15,567 nucleotides of DNA from Syntrophaceae bacterium UBA7544 (lineage in GTDB: Bacteria; Desulfobacterota; Syntrophia; Syntrophales; Smithellaceae): positions 1 to 15,567 of the forward strand of contig DLME01000205.1 of assembly GCA_002479215.1 (NCBI GenBank), in the 5' to 3' direction. The position numbers and the translations under genes are program-made. The notes under the pieces are model-generated. The model was not told the DNA's origin and made no database searches. It was given only the letters and a program-made list of their open reading frames with translations. Each line of letters opens with the position of its first letter. Within the stretch, counting starts at the first letter, position 1. Below are positions 1 to 6,836 of the stretch, piece by piece.

Positions 1-152
1 TATAAGAACACAAGGTGAAACAGTTGGGTCAGTCAGGTTAGGACTTTTGCTTGCGGTGGCAGATTGATGACATTAGTTTTTATTGCCCCTGCTTTGCGGG
101 ATAATTCGGCTTACAAATTTCAATACACTTCGTTTTTGAAATTTGAGTCTCA
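1..152. other. Noncoding stretch downstream of the AOR gene
   Basis: No gene can be supported here. A short plus-strand open frame begins at 64 but runs antisense into the 3' end of the oxidoreductase gene and has no ribosome binding site or recognisable family. A weak GC stem around 92-107 is not followed by a T tract on the minus strand, so I do not call a terminator. Confidence 0.5.
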
Positions 153-2336
153 TTACCCGTTCATTTTGGTGATTCTTGTTTTTGTCTCCTTATTCAGGAA
201 ATTCCACAGGCCTATTTGCTTGAGAGTTTCTACTTGCGGAATGCCGGCGGAGCTCCAGCCGCGCTCCTGATAATATACACTGATCAATTTTTTCAATTCG
301 TCCTTTCTATGCTTCATCAGGATTTCACGCTTCCCGGCAGTTTTCATTTTTTGAATCTCCGCCGGGAGCTTTTTTAGAATAATGCTCAGCCGCTGGTCGT
401 GATAATCTTTTTCGGCATCATAGAGACTATCATCAATCGGTCCTATTGCCCTGTCGGGAATCCAGTCTTGTTCGCCCGTGTTCTTCCCGAAGGTCATTAC
501 ATTCATCACCCGCTGTAAATTAATATCCCGGTCTGTCTGCTCGAATATTTTTTCCCAGGTCATATTTGTGCCCAACATGCCGTTATAAAAATCCGCGTAG
601 ATTTCCTGAGAGGCGGGATTGATGTAGATATCCGTATTCTTGCGTTTCTCGGATTCGGGATTAAAAACATCCACCCAGGGCAGTTTGCACAAGCCCAGAT
701 TGTCATTACCCAGACGGACGCGCGGATAAGTGATTAGAGCCCTGGCGCTGTCCTGCAAGGTCGCAAACGCGCCCAGCAAATCGGCTTTGATAAGCCAGGC
801 GGCGGCATGGTGCGCCCCGATGTCGCTTGCGGCCGCATAGGAGGCCTGCATGGACAACGACCGGTGTGTTCGGTAAAGAGAAAAGGGAAGCCCTTTGGTT
901 TGCATGGCAAATCGTTCGAGTTCTTTTTTGGGATTCGGCTTACCGCTTCTTTTTGTATATTTATCGGCGATCCAATCGATGAGCTCAAGCATGCCTGCAC
1001 CGGCGACCTTAGTTAAATTAGTTTCCTCGCGGGCAAGCTGATGAATAAATGTCAGCGCCGCTTGTTCGTCTCCCCAGGTCAGCGCGAATCCGTCTGTATC
1101 CTCTTTGGTCAGATACCCCCGCTGGTAGCATTCCATTAAAAAGGCCATGATTACGGCTGTGGTTATTGTATCGATCCCGTAATTATCGCAATGCCAATTG
1201 GCTTCCATGATAAATTCGGGATGCCACATGCCCAGGTTGGAGCCAAAACCGGCGGCCGTTTCATACTCGGGGCCATCCACCCATACCTTGTGACCTTTGT
1301 GTTCACCGGAGGTCAATGTTACCCAGCCTCCCTTGGTGCACCTCAGATTACAGCCGGGAAAGCATCCATCCATGCCCCGCTGTTCAAAAAGGCGCTCCGC
1401 GTAGGCAGTCCCACAGATTTGTTCCGCCTGCGGGTCAGAACCCAACTGGTAATTTTTCACGGGCAGGGATTGGTAGGCTTCCTTATTCATAAAAGAGATA
1501 AGACCGGCCGAGCCCTTGCGGCCCATCTTAAGCGATTGCGGATCAACCTCCTTGACGACCTTGTGGAGCTTCAATCCCGCTTGTTTCACCTTGTCCCAAT
1601 CTGCCGCACCATAAGGATTTTCACCATGCGGGTAAGAAGCGAGGAGAACGATAGCGCGAATATTCTTATGCATCATGACGGAGCCCAGACCAGTGCGGCC
1701 CGCCTGCTTTGTCCGAAAGAGCCCCTTTGTCCCATCCACCGGTTTAGTGGCATCGAAATAATGACTGTTGATACAGCCATAGGCCGTGTTGGCCGCGCCG
1801 ATACCCGTTGTCAAAAAAACGATATCCTTCTTTTCATAGCCGGCGCCGACAAATTGATCAACGATGGCTTTCTCCAGATCGAAGACCTGATCAATAACCG
1901 GAGCTTTCGTTATGGACATCTCGTTTTTGAAACCGTCGATAATAATCATGGTATTCTTTTCGGCAATGCCCGTGATCTCCAAGGCATCGAAACCGGCGTA
2001 TTTCAGGTAAGCGCCGAAATGGCCGCCGAAATTCGAGACACCCGGAATGTGTGTAAGGGGTGATAAAGAAATAGCCATGCATTTACTCGTTCCAGGAAAT
2101 TGAGGAATGCCGCCGAGTGGGCCCGGCGAAAAAATCAGCGGATTTTCCGGAGCGTAGGCATTTGTTTTGTGGGTTACTCTCTTATGAAGCAGATAGAGTC
2201 CCAATCCCCGGCCTCCGATAAAAAAATCCCTAATCTGCGGATCTAGTGGATGGGTAGCAATTTTACTGGTTTGCAAATTTATCGAAAGAATTTGATTGGC
2301 GTATCCATGATGAAGCGGCATCTTTGTATATTTCAT
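153..2336 (-). CDS. Aldehyde:ferredoxin oxidoreductase family protein (tungstopterin enzyme)
   Basis: A 727-residue AOR-family protein, expected to be cytoplasmic and to oxidise aldehydes to carboxylic acids (or the reverse) with ferredoxin, using a tungsten bis-pyranopterin and a [4Fe-4S] cluster. Seen: the N-terminal domain with GGRGLGLYLL (41-50) and FSPGPLGG (69-76); cluster cysteines Cys325, Cys329 and Cys333 (CFPGCNLRC) and a distal Cys550 in DNLGLCKLPW; and the family-typical C-terminus with a YYQERGW...GIP...LKQIGL pattern (688-710). It is longer than classical archaeal AORs (about 605-620) and nearer to E. coli YdhV (about 700). The start at 2336 has a purine-rich AAGGAAATAGGA just upstream; a second Met at residue 6 is possible. 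No ferredoxin-like partner, cofactor gene or regulator is next to it in the window, so the substrate cannot be named. The family call is firm; the specific reaction is not. Confidence 0.93.
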   Translation of the reverse strand: MKYTKMPLHHGYANQILSINLQTSKIATHPLDPQIRDFFIGGRGLGLYLLHKRVTHKTNAYAPENPLIFSPGPLGGIPQFPGTSKCMAISLSPLTHIPGVSNFGGHFGAYLKYAGFDALEITGIAEKNTMIIIDGFKNEMSITKAPVIDQVFDLEKAIVDQFVGAGYEKKDIVFLTTGIGAANTAYGCINSHYFDATKPVDGTKGLFRTKQAGRTGLGSVMMHKNIRAIVLLASYPHGENPYGAADWDKVKQAGLKLHKVVKEVDPQSLKMGRKGSAGLISFMNKEAYQSLPVKNYQLGSDPQAEQICGTAYAERLFEQRGMDGCFPGCNLRCTKGGWVTLTSGEHKGHKVWVDGPEYETAAGFGSNLGMWHPEFIMEANWHCDNYGIDTITTAVIMAFLMECYQRGYLTKEDTDGFALTWGDEQAALTFIHQLAREETNLTKVAGAGMLELIDWIADKYTKRSGKPNPKKELERFAMQTKGLPFSLYRTHRSLSMQASYAAASDIGAHHAAAWLIKADLLGAFATLQDSARALITYPRVRLGNDNLGLCKLPWVDVFNPESEKRKNTDIYINPASQEIYADFYNGMLGTNMTWEKIFEQTDRDINLQRVMNVMTFGKNTGEQDWIPDRAIGPIDDSLYDAEKDYHDQRLSIILKKLPAEIQKMKTAGKREILMKHRKDELKKLISVYYQERGWSSAGIPQVETLKQIGLWNFLNKETKTRITKMNG

Positions 2337-2466
2337 TTCCTATTTCCTTAGGTGATTTATTTTCGCAGGTTAAAGCAATGGAAATTTAAAATCAATGATA
2401 AAAAAGATATTTATGCCTGACGATTTTTTATTTAAATATTGTGGGATGAGCCGGCCGGCAATCTTA

Positions 2467-2509
2467 ATCTCTCTGACCCTCCCCCGGAATGGAGAAGAGA
2501 CAGAGAGAT
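2467..2509. repeat. Inverted repeat (possible hairpin) between AsmA-like and AOR genes
   Basis: ATCTCTCTG at 2467-2475 is the perfect reverse complement of CAGAGAGAT at 2501-2509, giving a 9-bp stem with a 25-base loop that contains a further CTCC/GGAG pairing. It begins 10 bases past the stop codon of the minus-strand AsmA-like gene, where a terminator would be expected. No T run follows on either strand, so it is not a canonical intrinsic terminator; it could stabilise the 3' end of the mRNA. Confidence 0.4.
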
Positions 2510-2518
2510 ACATTGGGC

Positions 2519-3930
2519 TTATTTCTTTTTGAACAGATCCTGGATGTTCTCCAGAGCTTTTTTCTGACCCCCTTCGAGGAGTTGTTTCCCGGCTTGCGTC
2601 GCGACACTGCCGGCGGCTTTCTGGACTACAGTGCTGAGCGAGTCCAGCTGGGGTTGCACCAGCTGGACATTGGTCTTTCTGGTGGTGCCGCCGACCTTTA
2701 GTTTCAGATCGATCATGCCATCTTTATTGAGCAGGGGCTGCATGGCCGCCTCAGCCAGTTTATTCGAATCGGCGTATTTCTTTATCTCCGGGCTTTTAAT
2801 GGCCTCTTCTATTTTTTTGGCCAGCGCTGTTTTGACGGCATCATTTATTTCCTTTTGCATGATCATGTCCAGATTCATGTCGATGGCCTTCGAATCCGTA
2901 TTGACCGCGCCGTCGAAGAGAAGCTTGGCCTCCTTAAGATCGAGTCTACCGTTGGAAAGTTCGGCCTTGTCGGTTTTGTAGCGCACGTCGACACCGGTTT
3001 CTTTGGAGTCTTTCCATTGTTGTTTGCCTTTCAAAAAGGAGATGTATTCCCCCAGATAATCTCCCAGCAGAGGAATGGCCGCCACGGAATTGAAAATTTG
3101 CAATCCGGTGATCTCTCCATCGGGGATAGCGATATGTAAAATCACCTCGGGATCCAGATGCCGCGTTTTCACATCAAAGGGTATTACCTTTCCCGTGGCG
3201 TCGAGTGTAATATCGAAACTCTGAACGCTTCCTGTTTTCATAGCGCCGACTGTTTTCAGCCCCAGAGCCAGTTTCAACTTTACTTCATCTTTCTTTTCCA
3301 GTTCTTTGGGGTCTATGTTGATATCGTAGGCCAGAGTGGTCAGCTTATAAACCTGAAATTTCTGATCATATTCGCCGTCGTAGTAGTTGATGGTGCCGTT
3401 TTTGATGCCGATTTCTCCCACGGTAATGGCGACGGGGATGTCATCGGCGGTGAGCGGTTTTAATGGTTGTCTGATTTCTTCATCGTCCGGCTGTTTCTTG
3501 GACTTGATTAAATCGGCGCAGTTTAAAACGCCCTGCTTGCTCCTGGTCAAATTTATTATGGGGCTGTATAAAACAAGTTCCTTGAGATCAAACTTCCTTT
3601 TTAGCAGGGGCAAAAACCTGATTTTGAAACGCAAAGTCTCCATGCCGGTAAAGAGATCGCTGGCGGGAACGGGTTTACCCTGAAGATCTGCAAGCTGCGG
3701 TGGGGTTTTAAAATTAGAAATGGCGACTTTTTTTATCTCAATTCCCGAAACGATGGAGAAAATGCTGACTCGATTTTTTCGATATAGACCTGTCTGTGTA
3801 GTGCCTGGGCAATCTGTGACGCGATAAAAGCTTTATCCACTTTGATCATGACGATAATGCCGGCAATAATGACGAAAATTAAAATGGCCGCAATCAAAGA
3901 ACCGATTGTGATAAGTATCTTTTTAAACAT
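2519..3930 (-). pseudogene. AsmA-like envelope protein, reading frame broken by a one-base shift
   Basis: An AsmA-family-like protein, anchored in the inner membrane with a long periplasmic part; relatives act in outer-membrane assembly or lipid transport. The start at 3930 (MFKKILITIG) has a strong GGGAGG about 5 bases upstream; the frame is open further upstream but that part runs through palindromic repeats and is not coding. Residues 4-28 form one hydrophobic anchor, followed by the usual AsmA N-terminal stretch (VDKAFIASQIAQ). This frame stops at 3733 after 65 codons. The -1 frame continues without a break from about 3757 as IVSGIEIKKVAISN and joins the remaining reading frame, ending KKK at 2519. 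Adding one base, for example a fifth T in the GCATTTTCTCC run, restores 470 codons. The C-terminal part (INDAVKTALAKKIEEAIKSP, GGTTRKTNVQL) is typical of AsmA-like proteins. It may be a sequencing or assembly error, a true mutation, or less likely a programmed shift. Confidence 0.75.
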
Positions 3931-3950
3931 AATTCCTCCCGTCTTTCCTT

Positions 3951-4056
3951 GAATTCGGTAGCGAGCGCATTCCCCGTAGCTTGCTGCGGGGTAAGCGAGC
4001 GAATCCGTAATTAATATTTCCTCAAGAATCGAAGATTCTCCGCGGCAAGCCGCGGA
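3951..4056. repeat. Cluster of small GC-rich palindromes (REP-like)
   Basis: Three adjacent hairpin units lie upstream of the AsmA-like start codon. Unit one: CCCCGTAGC (3972-3980), a two-base loop, GCTGCGGGG (3983-3991), one mismatch, framed by repeated GCGAGCG motifs and an outer ATTCG/CGAAT pair. Unit two: GAATC (4026-4030), GAA loop, GATTC (4034-4038). Unit three: CCGCGGC (4040-4046), AA, GCCGCGG (4049-4055), a perfect 7-bp stem. The pattern resembles repetitive extragenic palindromes. If the promoter proposed at 4137-4165 is correct, they lie in the 5' leader of the AsmA-like mRNA. Confidence 0.6.
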
Positions 4057-4136
4057 AAGCTTCAATTTCGAGCTAATGCTCATGAAAAAATAAATATCAA
4101 TTAACGGCAGTTCACTGCCTTAGCCCTTTAATACCT

Positions 4137-4165
4137 ATATTAGGGGAAAAAATGCCGGGTGTCAA
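4137..4165 (-). promoter_or_regulatory. Candidate sigma-70 promoter for the AsmA-like gene
   Basis: On the minus strand a perfect TTGACA (4160-4165) is followed after exactly 17 bases by TAATAT (4137-4142), which matches four of six positions of the -10 consensus. Transcription from here would give a leader of roughly 200 bases carrying the palindromes at 3951-4056 before the start codon at 3930. No experimental support; judged on sequence only. Confidence 0.45.
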
Positions 4166-4202
4166 TCCCGCGACTTGGAATTCCCCGGCACCGGCCGCGG
4201 GA

Positions 4203-4258
4203 GGTCGCGTTGTTTTAGGGAGCCTCCGGCTCCTGTAACCTAAAGGTCATCTGCGACC
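4203..4258. repeat. Nested inverted repeat, possible structured RNA or repeat unit
   Basis: Three inverted pairs are nested: outer GGTCGC (4203-4208) with GCGACC (4253-4258); middle TTTAGG (4214-4219) with CCTAAA (4239-4244); inner GGAGCC (4219-4224) with GGCTCC (4228-4233) around a TCC loop. The ordering gives one imperfect hairpin of about 56 bases. A further GGAGGGGGCTCC follows at 4259-4270. No T tract follows, so it is not an obvious terminator, and it does not match a riboswitch that I recognise. It may be an interspersed repeat. Confidence 0.45.
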
Positions 4259-4340
4259 GGAGGGGGCTCCACTGGTATGCGCAAATTTTGAGGAGCATGC
4301 TATCCAACGGATAAACACCATATTTGACTGACAATTTTTC

Positions 4341-4369
4341 TTGACAGACAATCGCACTTCTCTTATGCT
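4341..4369 (+). promoter_or_regulatory. Candidate sigma-70 promoter for the HEAT-repeat gene
   Basis: A perfect TTGACA at 4341-4346 is followed after 17 bases by TATGCT at 4364-4369, a good -10 box (TAT..T). This leaves a leader of about 95 AT-rich bases before the start codon at 4471. The -35 box lies inside the second copy of a 12-base direct repeat, TTGAC(T/A)GACAAT, at 4324-4335 and 4341-4352, offset by 17 bases, which could be a binding site for a regulator. Confidence 0.5.
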
Positions 4370-4470
4370 TTATTAAAATAAAGCACAGCCGTATTTAACA
4401 AAATATTTGAAATTAAGATAATATTTGGTTAAAATTAATACGATTCTTATCGGAAAAGGTAAAGGCAGTT

Positions 4471-6696
4471 ATGGATATAAAACAAAAATCTTTAGATGCA
4501 CTTGTCCTTATGAACACAGCTATACAGAATGTGCGTCTCTATCCCCCTACCAGTGCGACAATTATTAATACTATCGAAAGGCTTCATCGGGATTTCCTGG
4601 ACATGTTTGCTCTGGAAGCTCCGATAATCTTTGCGGAATCAGAGAAAAATCTTTTGATCTGTGGAAAACCATTAGACCAGAAAGACCAGGAAAGACTCCA
4701 GGTTACGACATTGCTGAACATCCTTCTCAATTTCGGTATTGAGAGCATCTCTTTCGATAAAGGGCTGGGAAAAGCGGAACTTGGTGCTTTTTTGGAGATA
4801 CTTTCAAAAAGGCCGGAGAGTATAAAAAATGAGGGCGGTTTGCTCAAAATCATGGGCGAAAATAATGTGCAGCATATTTACCTGGATCAAAAGGTTTATG
4901 TCGCCATGGACAAGAGCCAGAAGATATTGTCCAGCCTTGATATAACCGATGATCAAATCACTCAGTTCTTTATGCATACTCATCCGCAATTGGCAGGCGA
5001 TCCTAAAAAACTTCAAAAAATGATGAAGGATCCGGAATGGTTATTGCAAACTTTCCAAGCAGGGTTATCTCAGATGATGGAGCAAAGGGGAGCTTTATCC
5101 GATGTTGAGCTTTCTGAAAATCTGGAGAAAATGATAGCTGTAATGGATAAAGTTGCCGATTCGCTCGAGCAAAAAGATCGAGACAAGGTAGCGCAGCACA
5201 TCGGGGAATCCATCACTGCCTTGGATTCCGGCATGATGCAGCAGCTACAAGCTCAGAAGATGGATCACCTTTTCGGTGGCGCGCTGATGAAATATTTCGT
5301 CAGCAAAATTGCCCGGGATAAACTTGTTAAAGCGCATACGTCCAATCAAGAGGTATCCGTTAAAACTCAAATCCCGGAAAGTGGCGCCGCTCTGGAAAAG
5401 ACTGACTATCAAAATCAAATCCTTAATCTTAAAGAAACACTTCACTCTATTCCCAAGGATGATCAAAAAGCCTTTCTGGACGCAACTTTAATGTTGGATT
5501 TACCCAAGCTTTTCGATCAACTCGATACTCAAAAAGAACACGAGACCATGGCGATAATTATCAACCGTTTGGTTGGCAATCTGTTCAGCAAAAATGCCGA
5601 TGTGCGCGCTCAGGCATCTACGGCGCTCGCTGATATATTTGCAGGCCTCTCTCATGAGCGGCAGAATAAACTGATCGAAAAGTTATCGACTCAATTGATT
5701 GACTGGATCAAAATAGAACCTTTGGCAACACTAGCCTACAAGAAAATCTGTAATAATTTGAAAGACCTTGTCCATGATTTAATTCGCCAGGGACGCTTTG
5801 CCGATGCAATCCCGATTTTGGACGTTTTCAGCAATATTAGTGCCGGAATTTTGGAAAAAAATGACAAGGCGCAAGAAATATCTTCAGATATTATTCAGTC
5901 TCTGGCATCAGAAGAGCACCTTTCCATTCTTTTTAAAGCATTTAAAACCAATAATCCAAACAAACAGGTTGAATCAGGGAGGGTATTGGTTAGGCTTGAC
6001 GACGGTGCAATGAACCGTTTGCTGGATATTCTCCGGGATAAAAGCGATAGCGATGACCGTGTGCGCATTATGAAACTATTTATCGGAATTGGAAAGAGGG
6101 CTGTGCCGGTCGTCAGGGATAGGATCAATAAAACAGCGCCCTGGTATTATTTGCGCAATCTTGCGTACATACTCGGCCATATCGGTAACGAATCGAGCGC
6201 CAGCGCGCTTCAGCCTCTTCTACTGCATGAAAATAAACAACTGCGGATGGAAGCCTTAAAAGGTATTTATCGGACAGGCGGGAAAGAAAGAGGGGCTATC
6301 CTGCTATCCGTTTTGCCCCTTGCGGATGATCAATTCAAACTTAACATTATTGAAGCTCTCGGTAACGCGAAGTGTGTTGACGCAGTGCCCGAACTTCTAT
6401 CTATGCTAAAAAAACAGCGATTAGTGGCCCCATCGTTGCGTGCTGATCGGGAAGAGAGAATCTGTGCCACCCTTGGCTCCATTGGATCTCCCGAGGCGTT
6501 GTCCGCCCTTTCCAAAATCGCTAAATCGGTATTTTTCTTCCGTATCCACCCTCATGCCGCAAAGGTTAAAATTGCCGCCGGTATAGCTGTGGCATCCATT
6601 AGAAAAAAGCAGGAGGAAGCGGCGCAAGCAACAAAATCTACAAAAGCAGCACAAGAGGCGAAAGCGGCAGAAGCACTAGATGAGGTCGAAGTCTGA
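4471..6696 (+). CDS. HEAT-repeat protein of unknown function
   Basis: A 741-residue, apparently soluble cytoplasmic protein without signal peptide or membrane segment. The N-terminal region (1-150) contains NVRLYPPTSATI (20-31), a motif I associate with large HEAT-domain and signalling proteins of Desulfobacterota and Myxococcota. A helical middle part (150-400) is followed by helix-pair repeats in the C-terminal half, clearest at 530-690 (VRDRINK..WYYLRNLAYILGHIG, then ALQPLLLHENKQLRMEALKGI, then IIEALGNAKCVDAVPELLSML). The tail (711-741) is rich in Ala, Lys and Glu, low in complexity and likely disordered. HEAT repeats usually form protein-binding scaffolds, so a partner-binding role is inferred; no catalytic motif is visible. 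The start has only a weak purine stretch (AAAAGGTAAAGG) upstream. It stands alone on its strand and points towards the convergent copper cluster. Confidence 0.85.
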   Translation: MDIKQKSLDALVLMNTAIQNVRLYPPTSATIINTIERLHRDFLDMFALEAPIIFAESEKNLLICGKPLDQKDQERLQVTTLLNILLNFGIESISFDKGLGKAELGAFLEILSKRPESIKNEGGLLKIMGENNVQHIYLDQKVYVAMDKSQKILSSLDITDDQITQFFMHTHPQLAGDPKKLQKMMKDPEWLLQTFQAGLSQMMEQRGALSDVELSENLEKMIAVMDKVADSLEQKDRDKVAQHIGESITALDSGMMQQLQAQKMDHLFGGALMKYFVSKIARDKLVKAHTSNQEVSVKTQIPESGAALEKTDYQNQILNLKETLHSIPKDDQKAFLDATLMLDLPKLFDQLDTQKEHETMAIIINRLVGNLFSKNADVRAQASTALADIFAGLSHERQNKLIEKLSTQLIDWIKIEPLATLAYKKICNNLKDLVHDLIRQGRFADAIPILDVFSNISAGILEKNDKAQEISSDIIQSLASEEHLSILFKAFKTNNPNKQVESGRVLVRLDDGAMNRLLDILRDKSDSDDRVRIMKLFIGIGKRAVPVVRDRINKTAPWYYLRNLAYILGHIGNESSASALQPLLLHENKQLRMEALKGIYRTGGKERGAILLSVLPLADDQFKLNIIEALGNAKCVDAVPELLSMLKKQRLVAPSLRADREERICATLGSIGSPEALSALSKIAKSVFFFRIHPHAAKVKIAAGIAVASIRKKQEEAAQATKSTKAAQEAKAAEALDEVEV

Positions 6697-6729
6697 AGCT
6701 GACAGAAAATAAAATGTAGCGAAGTAGGT

Positions 6730-6753
6730 AAAGATAAAACGTTTAATCTTTTT
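6730..6753 (+). terminator. AT-rich palindrome with T tail after the HEAT-repeat gene
   Basis: AAAGAT...ATCTTT flanks a central AAACGTTT, giving a nearly perfect palindrome of about 22 bases that ends in five T residues, 34 bases past the stop codon. The stem is almost pure A+T, so termination strength is doubtful. It overlaps the stop codon of the cusA remnant on the other strand, so part of the match may be chance. Confidence 0.25.
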
Positions 6754-6800
6754 GCATTCTGCGGTCACGCCAGATCATAGATGGCGGCGGCAATGATGCC
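6743..6800 (-). pseudogene. Remnant of the 3' end of a cusA-like RND pump gene
   Basis: On the minus strand this stretch ends in the codons for M-I-W-R-D-R-R-M-Q-K-D and a TAA stop (6743-6745), matching the last residues of the intact CusA (MIWRGRSLQKN) at 7 of 11 positions. At DNA level a 13-base run CACGCCAGATCAT is shared (6766-6778 here, 9837-9849 in the intact gene), at the same 23-base distance from the stop codon; after a two-base deletion the match resumes with AGATGGCGG (6779-6787). Upstream, in the shifted frame, GIIAAAIY recalls the last helix of the pump, and then similarity fades. It is a broken fragment, not expressed as a protein, of a diverged paralogue rather than an exact copy. 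Confidence 0.65.
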
Positions 6801-6836
6801 TCGTAATCCCTCCCCCTGTCATAATATCCCCCATTC

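Larger units (their letters stand above)
4084..4470. other. Divergent intergenic region with two promoters and a nested hairpin
   Basis: This 387-base gap separates the minus-strand AsmA-like gene from the plus-strand HEAT-repeat gene. It holds no gene that I can support. It contains a candidate promoter for each side, a perfect small palindrome GGCAGTTCACTGCC (4106-4119), a GCCGGG/CCCGGC pairing around 4154-4182, a nested hairpin at 4203-4258, and a 12-base direct repeat around the plus-strand -35 box. The right part from 4380 onward is AT-rich, as expected of a leader or promoter region. Confidence 0.6.

Noticed and set aside
1191..2063. Long plus-strand open frame (290 codons) opposite the AOR gene
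   Set aside because: It is fully antisense to a gene with clear family motifs, has no ribosome binding site and no recognisable protein features; it arises from the codon bias of the opposite strand.
3931..4083. N-terminal extension of the AsmA-like gene to a Met at 4083
   Set aside because: The extension translates the palindromic repeats, while GGGAGG stands directly before the Met at 3930, which begins a typical membrane anchor.
4203..4270. Possible cyclic-di-GMP (GEMM) riboswitch, suggested by the GCCTCCGGC motif
   Set aside because: The conserved CGCAAAGC element and the second stem with the GGTAGCGGGG-like segment are missing, so only a common hairpin motif is shared.
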